Positions 49,178 through 61,780 of a stretch of DNA of 64,000 bases are shown piece by piece. How positions within the stretch are numbered: the first letter of the stretch is position 1; each line of letters starts with the position of its first letter. The DNA comes from Chrysomallon squamiferum (Eukaryota; Mollusca; Gastropoda; Neomphalida; Peltospiridae). The notes beneath the pieces were generated by a model that worked only from the letters and a program-made list of their open reading frames with translations, did not search any database and was not told the DNA's origin. The DNA lies in the NCBI GenBank assembly GCA_012295275.1, contig CM022665.1, forward strand, positions 32,004,022 through 32,068,021, written 5' to 3'. Made by a program: the position numbers and the translations under genes.

Positions 49178-49240
49178 AGTTAGCAACAAGTGATTTTTAT
49201 ATGTAGCTTTTCATAAATCAGATATACTGGTCAAAGAGAA
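49178..49240 (-). repeat. SINE-A tail fragment
   Basis: GTTAGCAACAAGTGATTTTT, ATATGTAGCTTTTCATAAAT, CAGATATACTGG aligns with the minus-orientation tail at 3193-3235 and 15436-15475. Short and diverged. Confidence 0.5.
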
Positions 49241-50129
49241 TTTGGAGAAGAAAACAGCCTGATAGACATGAAAGAAAACTGATATTTGCCTTTTGTGTAT
49301 TAAATCACACTTTACTGCTGACCTAATATACCCTATTATATTAATCTTTAATTTTCTTTTGATAGGCAGGTGCTGTTTTTTATTATTGTATATTAAATAA
49401 TTTATTTCATTTAAATCAATCCATTTTTTTTTTCTTAAGAGTAAATGTCAGATATTAAATTTTGTTGAAAGCTAATCAGTTTTCTGATAATAAATACATA
49501 TGTGTATGTGTCAGACACGTAAGATAAAAATAATAAATAACTTGGATTTTTTATTTTTTACTTAATAAATAAATATATGTATATGTATCCCTAAATGTAA
49601 GTATAAATTTTTCTAAAAAAATTAAATTCTCATTTATTTATCTGAAAACTTCAGTCTCAAGAGAGTAAAGTACAGTGATATAAAAACAAAAATCAAGTGA
49701 ACAGATGAAAAAGAACACAAGTTCAAGAAACCAGCAGAACAAATCAAATAATGTTATAAAAACACATGTACGGAAACAACAAAGGGAATACTGAAAGAAA
49801 GCCAAGATAAATAAATAAATAATTTATAATTTTTTTAAAAACATTGTAATGCTAATCAGAAATATCAATGTGTTCCATTCATTTAAAAGAAAACAGAAAA
49901 TCTGTATGCACAAATACATTAACAACAATACATATTTACAAAAATAAAAAATAAAAATAATAATATAATAAAATTAAGTAATAAAATAAATTAAAATAAA
50001 TATTTTTTACAAGTGTAACACAAATCATAAATTCAATAATTTCCAGAAACCAAATAGTTTTAAAACATTAATAGAAACCAGAAAAGAATACTTACTAGCA
50101 GCCAATTAATTAAATTATTTATTAGCAAT

Positions 50130-50153
50130 AAACAAAACAAACAAACAAACAAA

Positions 50154-50184
<31 letters not shown>

Positions 50185-50310
50185 ATGCAGGACGTAAGGG
50201 ATGGAAAAAACAAAAATAAACTAAAAAAAAAAGAAAGAAAGAAAAAGATATAAAACAAGTGGAAAGGAAGAAGAAAAGAGTTAAAGGAGGAAGGAAGGAA
50301 GAAGTGACCG
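50130..50310. repeat. (AAAC)n(AAAT)n microsatellite and purine-rich tract
   Basis: AAAC then AAAT units at about 50137-50186 are followed by a GAAA/GGAA-rich stretch at 50222-50305. The 99-codon minus frame here is Phe/Leu-rich artefact. The preceding 49241-50129 is AT-rich and featureless. Confidence 0.93.
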
Positions 50311-53300
50311 AATAAGTAAGGAATAAATCTTCAAAAAAATAAAGCATAAAATAACCCATAAATCCAGTGTTTACTGATATAAGCCAGAAAACGAGTATAT
50401 GTGCACAGACATGAACAGAATATAAATATCAGTTTCATTCATTATGGGAAACCTAGGACAGCCACGTGTGTTTTTCTCACACTGTGATGAAATAATGATC
50501 CACTTCATAATTAGAATTTTCACTTCAAAAGATCTTTTAGAAGTGACTGTTAAAAGTGAAAGTTATATCAATAGATGAGTCATCAGTGTTTCTATATGTT
50601 GTTTTGCCAATAATGTCTGAACTTGTTAAATCAGAGGTGAATTATTTTATAAACATATGGTACTTTTCTAAATCAATATAAAAAATTAAAAGTTAAAAAT
50701 AAAAAATCTAAAATATTTTTAAAATGTGCAGAAAAAAATCTATATATTTTTTTAAAAAGGAAGTAACTTATCTTTCTCTCTCTTATCTCTTCAGTAGTTA
50801 AAGATCTTCAAGACTCACATTTTTGAATTTTATTCTTTCAGGTGTTAAATCTGCATTCATTCTAATAAAATATGTGAAATGTTTTAAATAAAAATTAATC
50901 ATGAAAACATTTTCTTTAGTCATTTTGTATTATCCAGTAGATCCGTTTTTTTAGTTTGCAGTTTATAGCTTCACAAAGTAATGTAGAAAATACATCAAGC
51001 ATTTAAAGAAAAAGGAAAAGATAACTGATGATAGAGGTATTGTTCTTTATCAACTGAAGAAGTAATTGCCACTATAATACGATGTGCACAAGGTGTCTAT
51101 GAAGACTGAGTCACTGGTTATTTAAAAAAACAAAACAATTCCCTTTCATTATTATGAAATGAAAACTAAAATGAAATAGTATAAATAAATAAATAAATAA
51201 AAACGTTCTGACTTTACACTAACAAGTTTTTCTGTTGAATCAGTTTATTTGTTTTGTCAGAGTTTTATGATGTGTGTTAACGGTAAAACCTTTGGCTCTG
51301 TTATATTTCTGTAATGACCAGTGTAAAAACAATTCTCCACTTCAGTAACTTGTTGATTCACCCATTATAATTTTATTTATCTTATAGGCATGAGGAATGA
51401 GACAGATAGGATTGCTTATAACAGTTTCATAAGTACTGAAAAAAAAAAAACTTGTCATTTATTTATACGGGTGTAATTTATCTTTACTAAATCCATTGAG
51501 CTTAAGGCATTCTATTGAATATATATAGAATATTGCATATGAATAATTTTTGACATAATTAAATTATTATTTATTAACCTGTGAAAAATAAAAATAACAG
51601 GACTATGTATATACTCTCATACAAACTGGTTCAAAAACAAACTTAAATAATAATTTGTTAAATCTAAGCAACATTTCCAATATTCCAAAAATATGACAGA
51701 TAAATTGTAATGCTAGCACACACACACACACACACATCTATATCTTTATGTACATATTTTCTTAATTAAACACATATGTATTAAATGTATATATTTAATA
51801 ATTTTATGTTTTGTTCCTAACGGTTTAGAGAACTGATTAATTTATTGTTTAACAGTTTAGATTGTTCTCCTAAGATTTCTTTATTTCAACATCATAGCAT
51901 GTCAGTATCAAATAAATAAAGTTCTATGTCTTTGAAAAGACTTAAAATTTTGTAAATATATCACATACATAATATTGTGGAATACTTTTAGATAAAAATG
52001 GGGGAAAATAAATGTAAAACAGATAATTTTGGATACAGCACATTAAGAAATCAAATATGTACATCACAATCAAATATGTATACTCTCTTACATTAAAATA
52101 ATTATGCACATAAGCCCACATATACATCCACTTATGCACCCACACCATTATATGTGATTATAGTCATACACACAGACAAACATACCAATTCAAACATTCT
52201 TGTACACACACACTTACAATTTACATACACATTTTACTTTTTGAAGGAACAAAAAAACGGAACAAAAATTAAACAAATGCATATCATTAATTTTTAATTT
52301 TATAACAAAAAATTCAAATGTTTTTCTATTTTCTTTGTCAGTTTATTTATTTCAAAAGAAAAAATAAATGAATTCCAAAAATATTTTGTATTCCATAGCA
52401 TTATATCTCATGGGGTATTTTTTGTTGTTGTTTTTTAACCTGTATAAATTTGAAGACTGCACTGTTTCATTAGTTTGCTTACATTACTCCTGCTGTAACT
52501 CCATTAGCAGAATGTTTCATCTGCATGCAACCTGGATTACATAATGTAAGGTTATGTCAATGAAAATTTATAAAACTGAGAGATTTATAAAACTGACAAT
52601 CATTTTATAAAACATTAATTCTAATCCAGTGATCTAGTACCTTTAATTAAATTATTTATTTATTTATTATTTCATAATTTTATTTATTTAATTAATTAAT
52701 TAATTATTGAATAATATATTTATTTACTTTTTATTTATTCATTGTTTTTCTTTCGGTATTTTTTATTATTAGTTTTATCATTTTTATATATATATCAAAA
52801 AGATAAAAAAATTAATAAATAAAGAAAAAAGGTCAAAACCAAACCATACAAAAATAAACAATTATCTTTAAAACATGTTCTTGAACTGGATACCTGAAAA
52901 AACAAAACACTTCAGGTACACACACATAAACAAACAAATATTGAAACAGAAAACAAAATCTATAGATAAAAATAAAAAAAATCAATACCTGAATAAAGTA
53001 TAGAAATTCCATCTGCTAAGAAAATAATCTAACCAGATGTATGAAAAAAAAAATATATATATATAGAAAAGAAAAAAATTACTCAGGATATATATAAACA
53101 GAAGCTACTGATGTTTGCCTTTGAGGCCTAAGGGGATCCATTTACTGCAACAATATATCATTAGACTTCTTACTGTGTTTGAGCTAAGTCATAGAAAATG
53201 ATAAAGAAAATAACATTGTGATGGAGTTTTTAATATAAGATTTGATAAAAGAGACACAAAATCTTTGGCACAAAATGTCATCACCATTAGTTACGTGTAC

Positions 53301-53580
53301 AGATATATGGATATGTTTTTCTTTATATCTTTTGTCTTCTGTTTTCCTTCTTTTAAATTAATTTGGTTTGTTATTAATGTGGACTGCAGCCAAATCAACT
53401 GCTGTCGGCTATACATCTTTATTTTTTCACACATTTAAAGAAATTATAGAATTTTTCTAAAGCATGCTTTTGAAAATAGAATAAAAACTGTGGTGATGTT
53501 TTAAATTTTTGTGCATCATAAAATATAAGGATAATATTTATTAATTATTGATGTTACTTGTTATATACTGTAATAAGAAA
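50311..53580. other. AT-rich DNA with small repeats
   Basis: (CA)n lies at 51717-51736 and AAAT units at 51182-51202. A 17-bp motif (TTTATAAAACTGAGAGA) occurs three times at 52567-52612, and TTTA/TTAA low complexity fills 52645-52745. No gene. Confidence 0.65.
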
Positions 53581-53715
53581 TATGAGCTGTAGGTTAATGG
53601 TTAGTGCAGTGCTAGAACATAGGATCAAATCTATTCTAATGTACACCCACTGTGTTAGTATCCATTTCTGTCTTTGGGAGGGCGTACGTGAGAAATCCAC
53701 TTTTTCCAGCTGAAA
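53581..53715 (+). repeat. tRNA-derived SINE-C with tail
   Basis: GAGCTGTAGGTTAATGGTTA (53584-53603) carries a box A-like segment, and AGGATCAAATCT (53621-53632) is a near-consensus box B about 30 bp on. The tail GTCTTTGGGAGGGCGTACGT then GAGAAATCCAC resembles, from memory, a widespread tail of lophotrochozoan tRNA SINEs. It keeps two close CpGs (GGCGTACGT) in CpG-poor surroundings, so it may be younger than other copies. Confidence 0.65.
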
Positions 53716-54566
53716 ACTTGTTCATGGAATGATGACAGAATGTGTTCTCTATTGTATAATTATTACACAAAATGAAGTTTGATACTTGTAACTTTAATTA
53801 AAATTAAACAAATTTAACTAAAATTAAAATATATTGTCTGTACACTTTCATTTATTTATTGTTACAAATGTAAACAAATCATTGTAAATAAAAATTACTG
53901 AATGATGTGCTCACTGAAAATTTAATTGTTAAAAAATACCCAATACAAATTTGATTGTGCATTTAGAATATAATAAGAAATGTTTCTGTATACTTAATTT
54001 ATTTTATTAATTGCATCATTATCATAAAAAACAATTACATTATTAAATGTTTTCAGCACTGTTTTGTATTCTTGTAATGAAGTCAGTTCCATGTGTATTT
54101 ATTATTTACATATCTAGTAGATGTAATTTAACATTTTAAAATTTTTAATCATAACATTATATTTTTTAAAATAATGTTTATGTGAAAGTAGTGTTCTTGT
54201 ATACTGTCAACTTATAGAAAATATCTAAAATACATATATATATTTAACATTCTGTAAGCCTAGAATTTGAATGCAACAATTCCATCAGGCTGACTTTCAC
54301 AAGCCCAGGTCCATATTTAATGGAAGGGAAAAAATCAGCAACCACAGAGATTCAGCACAAGGTTTTCAACATGTCCCATAACAAAACCATCAATCAGACT
54401 ATCTCCCAGAGGTTTCATCAGAGTCTAATGTCTTCTGTCTGACCTTAGAAACTTTACTGCAAGTGTTATTCACATACAGACCATTCAATACTTGATGAAC
54501 AGTTAAATTTTTCTTCTTTTTTTTTCTTCTTGTTTTTCCCCACCAGCCATGAACAGAGAAACATTG
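53716..54566. other. AT-rich DNA, GC-richer at 54270-54480
   Basis: No gene recognised. The GC-richer part has stops in all frames. Confidence 0.55.
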
Positions 54567-54950
54567 TAATGAAGGAAAAGAAAAGCATTGTCCAATATCT
54601 GTTAATTAATATATGTTAACAAATGTTAGTATTTGGAAATGAAAGAAAAGAAAAAGATGGTTTTAAAATTAATAATTAATTTTAGGAAATGTTAGAGTTT
54701 CGAAATAATGAGAATGAAAAAGATGATAAATAATTTGTTAATTAATATATTTTAAGAAATGGTAAGTGTTTGGAAATGAAGGAAAAGAAAAGGATAGCAA
54801 ATATATTTTAATTTATTTAGTTTCACAAATCTTACAGTTTTGGAAAATAATGGAAGAAATAATGTTGGTATAAATGTTTTAATTAACATGTTTTAAGGAA
54901 TACTAGTGTGTTTTGAAAATGGTACCGCCTCAACATGTTTTAATTAAAAG
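54567..54950. repeat. Diverged tandem array, about five units of 75-100 bp
   Basis: The unit contains GTTAATTAATATATTTTAAG, AAATGTTAGTGTTTGGAAAT and GAAGGAAAAGAAAAAGAT. Anchors AATGAAGGAAAAGAAAAG (54570), AATGAAAGAAAAGAAAAAG (54640), AATGAGAATGAAAAAGATG (54708), AATGAAGGAAAAGAAAAGG (54775) and AATGGAAGAAATAATG (54849) give a period near 70. Confidence 0.8.
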
Positions 54951-55704
54951 TCATTAGATAATGTTTAATACATCCTGATATGGGATCATGGAAGATGGCT
55001 TGATTGAAATGCTGAAAATCTTTACTTGAAATTCCAGGCATGTTCTTACTGACAGAACACATACTTCTTGTGGCCTTTGTTGTGAAACCTTTAAGTGTAT
55101 ATTACTGTTAAGAAACTGAAATAATTTTTTTTGCTTCATAAATAATTAAATTAACAAAAGAAAAATTCTTTGCTACAAACATTCATCTCATGTTTTTACT
55201 TTTCTTTATATTTAGGATCCAAAAAAAACATTGATGAAAATTATTTTATATTTCTGGCTTTTTAAATTTGTTTTATAAATTACTGCTAAAGAAATAGAAA
55301 AAGCAATTTATTCTGTAATAATTCATATTGCTATTACATATCAAGGATAGTGAATACATCCAAAAATTACCTCTCCAGAGGAGTATTACATAAATTAATT
55401 TTTTTTTAGATTTTTATTATGGACATTAAACAAGATCAATGTAATTGGATTTTTTTTTTATTTGTTTTTTTTTTTTTTTTTTTTTTTTCAGTTATTAATA
55501 AATTCATTATCAAATCTGAAACATCCATTATTGTTGTGTAAATAATATACTTATAAATTTGCTTTTTTTTAAAATTGTATTATAACTAGCTTTTTGTTAA
55601 ATATTTATTACAGTCTGGCATACCTAGCAAAACAGTTAATTATGTAAGCAAATTAACATATTTATATTACAATGAACTATTGAGATATTTATCTATTTCT
55701 GATT
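54951..55704. other. AT-rich DNA with a poly(T) tract
   Basis: A run of 24 T at 55465-55488 ends in CAG. It could mark the poly(A) end of a minus-strand retroposed sequence, but no body is recognised on either side. Confidence 0.6.
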
Positions 55705-55912
55705 CCAGCAGGTGCATCCTGACTGGTTATATACTTTTGTATTTCTATAGAAAGTGTATGAAAAAGCTTTGAGGTTAATAAGAAAAGCCCTTTGAATGAT
55801 ATCAGCAGATTTCCTATCATATCATTGTTAAAAAGGAAATAAATGACTGACCCTGATAACCATTAATATTAGAATATATTGAGATGTCATTAAATATTCA
55901 TTTATTCATTTC
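55705..55912 (+). repeat. SINE-A body to 3' end
   Basis: CCAGCAGGTGCATCCTGACT, GGTTATATAC, AAAAAGCTTTGAGGTTAATA, AGAAAAGCCCTTTGAATGAT, ATCAGCAGATTTCCT and the end GATAACCATTAATATTAGAA, TATATTGAGATGTCATTAAA, TATTCATTTATTCATTTC follow SINE-A order. This is the best view of the 3' end in the window. The head is absent, so it is 5' truncated. Confidence 0.65.
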
Positions 55913-56399
55913 ATCTATAGCAATGATTATCTTAATCTACTATTATTACATTAGTATTGTCAAACAGTTTGTGTATGTTTTTTGTCTTTCAATTCCAATT
56001 TCCTGTTTAAAATGAATTATAAAACCTAATGTCCAAAAATAATAAATTAATACTTAACAATACTCCAACATATTCAACATTAACTTTTATTAGGTGAACC
56101 TGCAAGTGCCAGAAAACAAATGAGGTCATGAGAGGGCACCTATTCAAACTGTAAACTACTAATTAGATGCAAAGACTATTAATAAAAATATTTCTCTATA
56201 TTGATAGTAAAGAAGATTCCATTAGCTGTAACACAGACTAGTAGTGAAACAATGACTGTGGTACCCATATGGCATATACTGGACTTTTAGTACTACTGAT
56301 TAATGAAGAACATACAAATAACACCATCTCTGAAATCGATCTGTACTCAGTTGTGACACAGAATCCAGATAATATAGCTCATTAGTTTGTCCATTAGTG
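55913..56399. other. AT-rich intergenic DNA
   Basis: No gene or repeat recognised. Confidence 0.6.
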
Positions 56400-56500
56400 G
56401 AGATGAACAGGCTTACTTGGTCATCTGTACATAGAAGATTTGAACCAATAACAACACATCTGTCCAAAGTCTGATACTATGTTCACTTCTATATTTGCTG
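56400..56500 (-). repeat. tRNA-like SINE relic
   Basis: On the minus strand TGGTTCAAATC (complement of 56437-56447) is a nearly perfect box B. It is preceded by ATAGTATCAGACTTTGGACA, which looks like the D-arm to anticodon part of a tRNA-like head, but box A is degraded. The body would lie to the left (56340-56430) and is not clearly any of the other families. Confidence 0.4.
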
Positions 56501-57945
56501 AAGTGAATGTGATTTCTTCAGTGCCCAAGGCTCTGTCATACTGACATACATATTGATAGGCCGAAGAAGCCGAGGCAACATAAACAACAGAAAAATATAA
56601 GTAGATTTAATTCTTGATTCATTGATAGAATTAAGTGATTTTGCTGCTTCGTGTCCGGTGAGAATTGTAGTATTTGAATAATTCATCTGTGGTTGTGTTC
56701 ACTGTAGTATCTTAGAACAACAGTATTATCCAAACCATCTTAAAATAACAGGAAACAGAAGGAAGAGGAGTTCTGAATCTATCCTATTAACTCAGGTTGT
56801 TTCTGAATGTATCTAGTACATTAATGATGACAAGGAAAGCTATGAAAGCAAATATTCTGATAGGTTACATACTGTCTTGTGGGGAAATGATACAAAGATA
56901 TTATTTTATTAGAGAAAGCAATATAGATGACACTACATGATTACTTTTCTAAAACTATGTATAACAGTAATAAAATCTGACAATATTTTTGCTGGAAATG
57001 GATCTCAGTCTTCAGATTGATGGTTTGATAGACTTACAGACAGAATAAGCTGAATTGACCAAATGTTGGTTTAAATTTCAACTTTTTTCTTTGGTAATAA
57101 AAGCAGTTTACTGAAATTCAAAATAAATAAAAACTAATATAGAAACAAAAGACAATTATAAATTAATATGTTTATATATATGTATGTGTGTATGTATGTG
57201 CATATACGTGTGTGTGTGTGTGTTTGTTTGTACATCTTTCAATATTTAGAACCTATTTTCATGATATTTATATCAAAGCCTTAAGCAATATTTTACCTTT
57301 CTACGACCAGTCCCAAAGGTAATGTCTTATGAAGAGTACTTCTGTACAGTGCTCTGAACAGCTTTTTATTGCCTACTAAGGATAATCAGTGATCAGATTT
57401 CTCATAAATTGTCACCACTCCACCATACCTGTCAGTTCTTTTCTATTCATTTTTCAGAATGCAAGCAATTCAGCAGATACAGGAACATAATTTATAGTTA
57501 TTCCACAAGGCAATACATTTGAGCCAAAACTCATCTGTTTTCATCAGTGCTTCCTAATACATCAAGTAACATTAAATTAGGTTTCAAAAGTGGAAGTACT
57601 TTAATGGATTTTTGTGAGAAACAATTTGAGATGAAATATGATGGTTTGTGGAAGTACTTATCTATAAGCCTTCATTACTGTTAATCCCTTTTTTTTTTAT
57701 TAACTTCTGATATTATGTGATCCAATTTCAGTAGAAAAATCTAGGTATGTCATGCTTTGGCAAAATTAAATCATTATTATGCAAGTTATTACTATCATTT
57801 TGTAAAATTTATTTATTAAATAATCTTATATTCCAAAAAATATATTCAGTAAATTTTTAAATTAAAAAACATTTGACTATTACTCAAACTTAAGTTAATG
57901 TATACTAAGGAATACTACTCATCCTAGGACATTGCATCTTCCTAG
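56501..57945. other. Intergenic DNA, no gene
   Basis: A degenerate TATG/TG repeat lies at 57174-57228. The rest is unique-looking sequence. Confidence 0.6.
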
Positions 57946-58065
57946 CACTATACCCATGAAAATAGTCCAGTTTCAGAAGAAAAACAAAAGCTAAAAACTG
58001 AGATGAAGCAAATTACAGAATCCAATAAGATAGCATTCCAAAAAGAAGAAAGAAATGCAAAATAA
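57946..58065 (+). other. Weak terminal-exon-like open segment
   Basis: An acceptor-like GCATCTTCCTAG ends at 57945. The next 39 codons are open to TAA 58063 and read as a Lys/Glu-rich, helix-forming peptide (for example EEKQKLKTEMKQITESN). A-rich DNA often yields such strings by chance. I found no matching upstream exon or polyadenylation context. Confidence 0.1.
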
Positions 58066-58189
58066 AACAAATCAAAAAACTTATTATAAGGATAACAAAG
58101 CAAGAATATCAAAAATAGAAAATTATGGGAAACCAATTGTGGATGAAATCAAAGGGATAAATGTTTTGTTCAGAGCAAACATTTAGTAA

Positions 58190-58960
58190 ATAAAAGTTAA
58201 ACACAATCTTTGTAAGTGACCAACTGAAGGAACAACTTTATTGGTACTTCACTGATAAAACACACTTTTATGAACAAGTTTCTAGCAAGTACACTGCATG
58301 TTGGTTTTACAATAACAAGGTCACAAAGACGAATTAATAACATGGTGAAGCTGACCTTAATTACACCAATTGAAGAATGGATGGAAATGCAGTCCACATC
58401 TCCATGCCCTTGTATATATTCCAGTCATAAACTCTTCAGGTCTTGACACAAATTTATCTCCCATACAAGCAATGTCAAGATTTTATGTGCAACAATCAAA
58501 CGAATCAAAAACTAATCTGTACTTGACGTCTACATAAAGATGCAGTGATTGCCGCATAAATTGTGTTTGATCAGCGAATACTGCCACACATCAAAGCAGC
58601 AGTGTTTTTTCTGCATCCTGACTTGCCAACATGTAGTCCATGTTTTATGAGCAGACTGCACAGCATTCAGGAACCATGTTGGTGTTGTTTGTGTTAAAAC
58701 TCTGTCTTTGTTCTTAAGCCACATACTTGTTAAGTAACAGAACCTGGTTTCTAAATCAATAAACAGAAGCAATTATGGTTCTATAGCTAAGAACATAAAA
58801 AGAAAGACTCTACATGTGTCTGGTTTGGGCTGTGATGACAGGATGGACATCATAGCAGGAAAAAGAAGGTCACTGATTGCCTATGTACATGATGGCTTTT
58901 TTTAATTCACAAGCTCAGTGAAAGAGGCATAAGACCACCATGGTGTCCTTTCTTTTACTA
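58190..58960. other. CpG-richer, GC-richer block of unknown nature
   Basis: Five CpGs occur within about 250 bp (58329, 58501, 58525, 58552, 58575), several times the local rate. On the minus strand a CCAATAAAG polyadenylation-like signal lies at about 58236-58244, and frames of 66 and 80 codons occur (58197-58397, 58530-58772). The block could be a younger retroposed or unmethylated sequence, possibly a 3' UTR-like copy. No protein family is recognised, and the frames are not joined. Confidence 0.3.
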
Positions 58961-60757
58961 ACATGTTAACTGTTCTTGACAATTATCCTAGCAATAACAT
59001 AGGAATGTGTGCCAATGAGTTAGAAAAGAGTATTTTTAACATGGTATGATATTCAAATATTTAGTGGATTCCAAGATAAATATAATTTCAGCATCAGTTC
59101 TTAAAATATGATACAACAAACACTAAAATGTGATCTTATGTCATTCTTCTAAATCAGCTAACATGAAAAGTGAAAAATTACTGGAAAACACAGAATTACA
59201 AAACAATGGAATTAATGAGTTTGGAAAGAAAAGATAAGTGAAACTATACACGACAAGAATCTACTAAATCCAGTAACCAGGACTTAACTTTTAATATTTA
59301 AAATTCAGATCTTCACAGTTAAAAAGCTCTAACTCTAAAACTAGAACACATAGAGTTGAAATCTCAGTGGGCTAATTCTGGACAATACACACAGAATACA
59401 TGAACAGTGATTCAAAATGGAAAGGGTTGAACATATCCCTTGACTTAACTTGTGGTAATAACTTTTACTTCCTATCTCACTCAGTATCCCAGTAGCACTG
59501 TCTGGACAAGACATACATGATGGATGGGTGGACTGACTTTCCATATGACAAGAAGCCTGATTCTTGGTCAAATTTAAGCTCACAAAATGGATTTAACTAA
59601 CAGATAAACAACTTAAGTAAATTTTGTAAAATAACTACAATAAATTATTGTAACTTAAATTGTATTTATGTTGATATTTTAAACAACTGAAATATGACCA
59701 AGTTTACTTTGAGAAATAATGACAAAAGTAGTATTGCAACAATATTTTAGTCTCTTAATGTATATGTTTATAGCAAGAAGGGTAACCAACTGAAATATAC
59801 TCAGGTAAATTCTGAGAAATAACTACGATTTCAATTTCTTAGATTTTAAAACTTTGTTTAATATAAATTGTGATAGATTGCTAAACTAACTACAAAATTA
59901 TTACTTAATAATTATTATTATTCCAAAATTAATGTCAAATATTGATATTTTCAATATATGAATGTATGTATGTGTGTGTGAATGTGTGTTTGTGCATATG
60001 TGTTTGAATGTATATATGTATGTATTTAATGTGTATACATCTATTTAAATTCATAATGATTAAAAAATCTTTCTTCTCACTTTTAACCAATGAAACTGTA
60101 AACAGTACTTTTACAATGACATAACAAAGTTACAGACCACCAGTTTAAACTTACCTTTTTAGTTTTCTGGTTGTTTGCCTCTAGTCTCCATAACAACATG
60201 TTTACAGCACTGACTTGTTACCATGCTCTTTATACTTCTACTATGCTGACATCCACAACCTGTATTATTATCAGATTATCTTTCCTAATCCAATTCCTTG
60301 TCACTGCAAATGTCTCCAAGTTACTTCTTTAATAAGAAATACTGTTAACCACACAGCATCTTCAAACAGTATTTAACAGCCCCAAACTACTCTTGAGTAA
60401 TTAAGTTGCTGAAGCAGTATTTAATAACATGCAGTTTTCCAAATATATTTTATAGCCAAGTTCCATTTTCCTCTCACCATGTTAAAATAGATTTCACAAC
60501 TTTTTTTGGATAAATTTTGTAGTTTAAAAAAAATATCAGCTAAGCACAAAACACGTTTTTCACCTGACATTTTCATATGGTGTTGATAGTGTAATTTGAT
60601 GTCCCAGCAGGCATGTTTAAATAACTTTTATATGTCATTTTCTTCAGTTTCTATTCAAACTATTTTTAAATATAATTTTGTTCAGCCTCTATTCAAACTG
60701 TATTTAACACAGCTATTAAGCCAATCTCTATATGCCTATCTCCATAGAAATAATATT

Positions 60758-60761
<4 letters not shown>
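58961..60761. other. AT-rich intergenic DNA
   Basis: A degenerate TATG repeat lies at 59957-60025. The 80-codon minus frame at 59341-59583 has no recognisable feature. No gene supported. Confidence 0.55.

Positions 60762-60789
<28 letters not shown>
60762..60789. repeat. Poly(A) tract, 28 bases
   Basis: The longest homopolymer in the window. No retroelement body is recognised upstream. Confidence 0.95.
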
Positions 60790-60790
<1 letters not shown>

Positions 60791-61501
60791 ACCATACTAT
60801 TTCGTTTATAAAACAATTAAATAGCATTTTTTCAAGCAAACTGAATGATCCACCCAAGCTCAAATAATATTCCAAGAAACATGTAGATACTATCACCTTC
60901 TGGTTAAACAGATCTTGTTAGTTCTGATTTTTCCACATTCACAATATTATTATTATTATTATCTTTTTTAAATTCCTATATTAAAACTGTGGCACAGACA
61001 ACCATCTGCAAGTAATGATTAAATAAACCTGAAGATCTGTATTAACAGAAACATTTTACAACTTGAGAAAAAAACACACCTCTCAGACAGTTTTATAATG
61101 AATTATCCATTGATTGTATCTACAAATACAAAATATTAATAATAATAAATAATAATAGTAAATATAATTAAATAATCCCAAAACAACTTAATAATTTGGT
61201 TTTTATGTTTTTGTTTTTTAAACAAAAGCTAGAAATTTTTCACTATTAACTGAAAACAAAAAATAATAACAATTGAAAAAAATAATAATCTTAATCAAAT
61301 ATCACTATATGTATCTGCAGCTATTAAAAAACCCTGAATATTTTGAATGAATGATCTTCTCTATGAAACTGCAAATATTAAAAATAATTACCACCCAATG
61401 AAAAATTTTAATATTTCTTACAAGTTATCCTCTGTTTTTATATTCAAGCACAAAATAAAAATAAAAACACCTGATGAAAAAAATAATGTCTTAAAATGTT
61501 C
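60790..61501. other. AT-rich DNA
   Basis: AAT runs lie near 60943-60962 and 61134-61160. A 93-codon plus frame starts at 61347. Its first two thirds are Lys/Asn/Ile-rich from base composition. Confidence 0.6.
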
Positions 61502-61504
61502 TAA

Positions 61505-61780
61505 CAGACTCTTCTCTGCTTGCCTGTATCACAATGCACACACACACAGAAATGGTGGACAGATGCAGATCATGTTTAACAAGCACCCGAGCCAGAGAAT
61601 TGTAATGAAAGGTTTGATGACAAAATGACAGGCATGGAGAAGTATGTTCAAGTGGCCAGAATAACACAGGTCTTCCAACACTTCCATGCTGAATTTGCTG
61701 CTATGTTCATTCTTGCTATTCTCCCATTTTTACAGCATGACCAGCTCAATATGACAGGTTTTCCGTTGACAGAGTGGTAA
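61505..61780 (+). pseudogene. Possible decayed coding segment, unidentified
   Basis: In one frame 61580-61777 is open for 66 codons and protein-like (for example EKYVQVARITQVFQHFH and AAMFILAILPFLQHD), ending TAA 61778. Upstream, across a single TAA at 61577, the same frame is open back to 61505. A different frame is open over 61347-61628. GC content is higher than in the flanks. No family is recognised and no splice sites are convincing, so this is a lead only. Confidence 0.18.
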
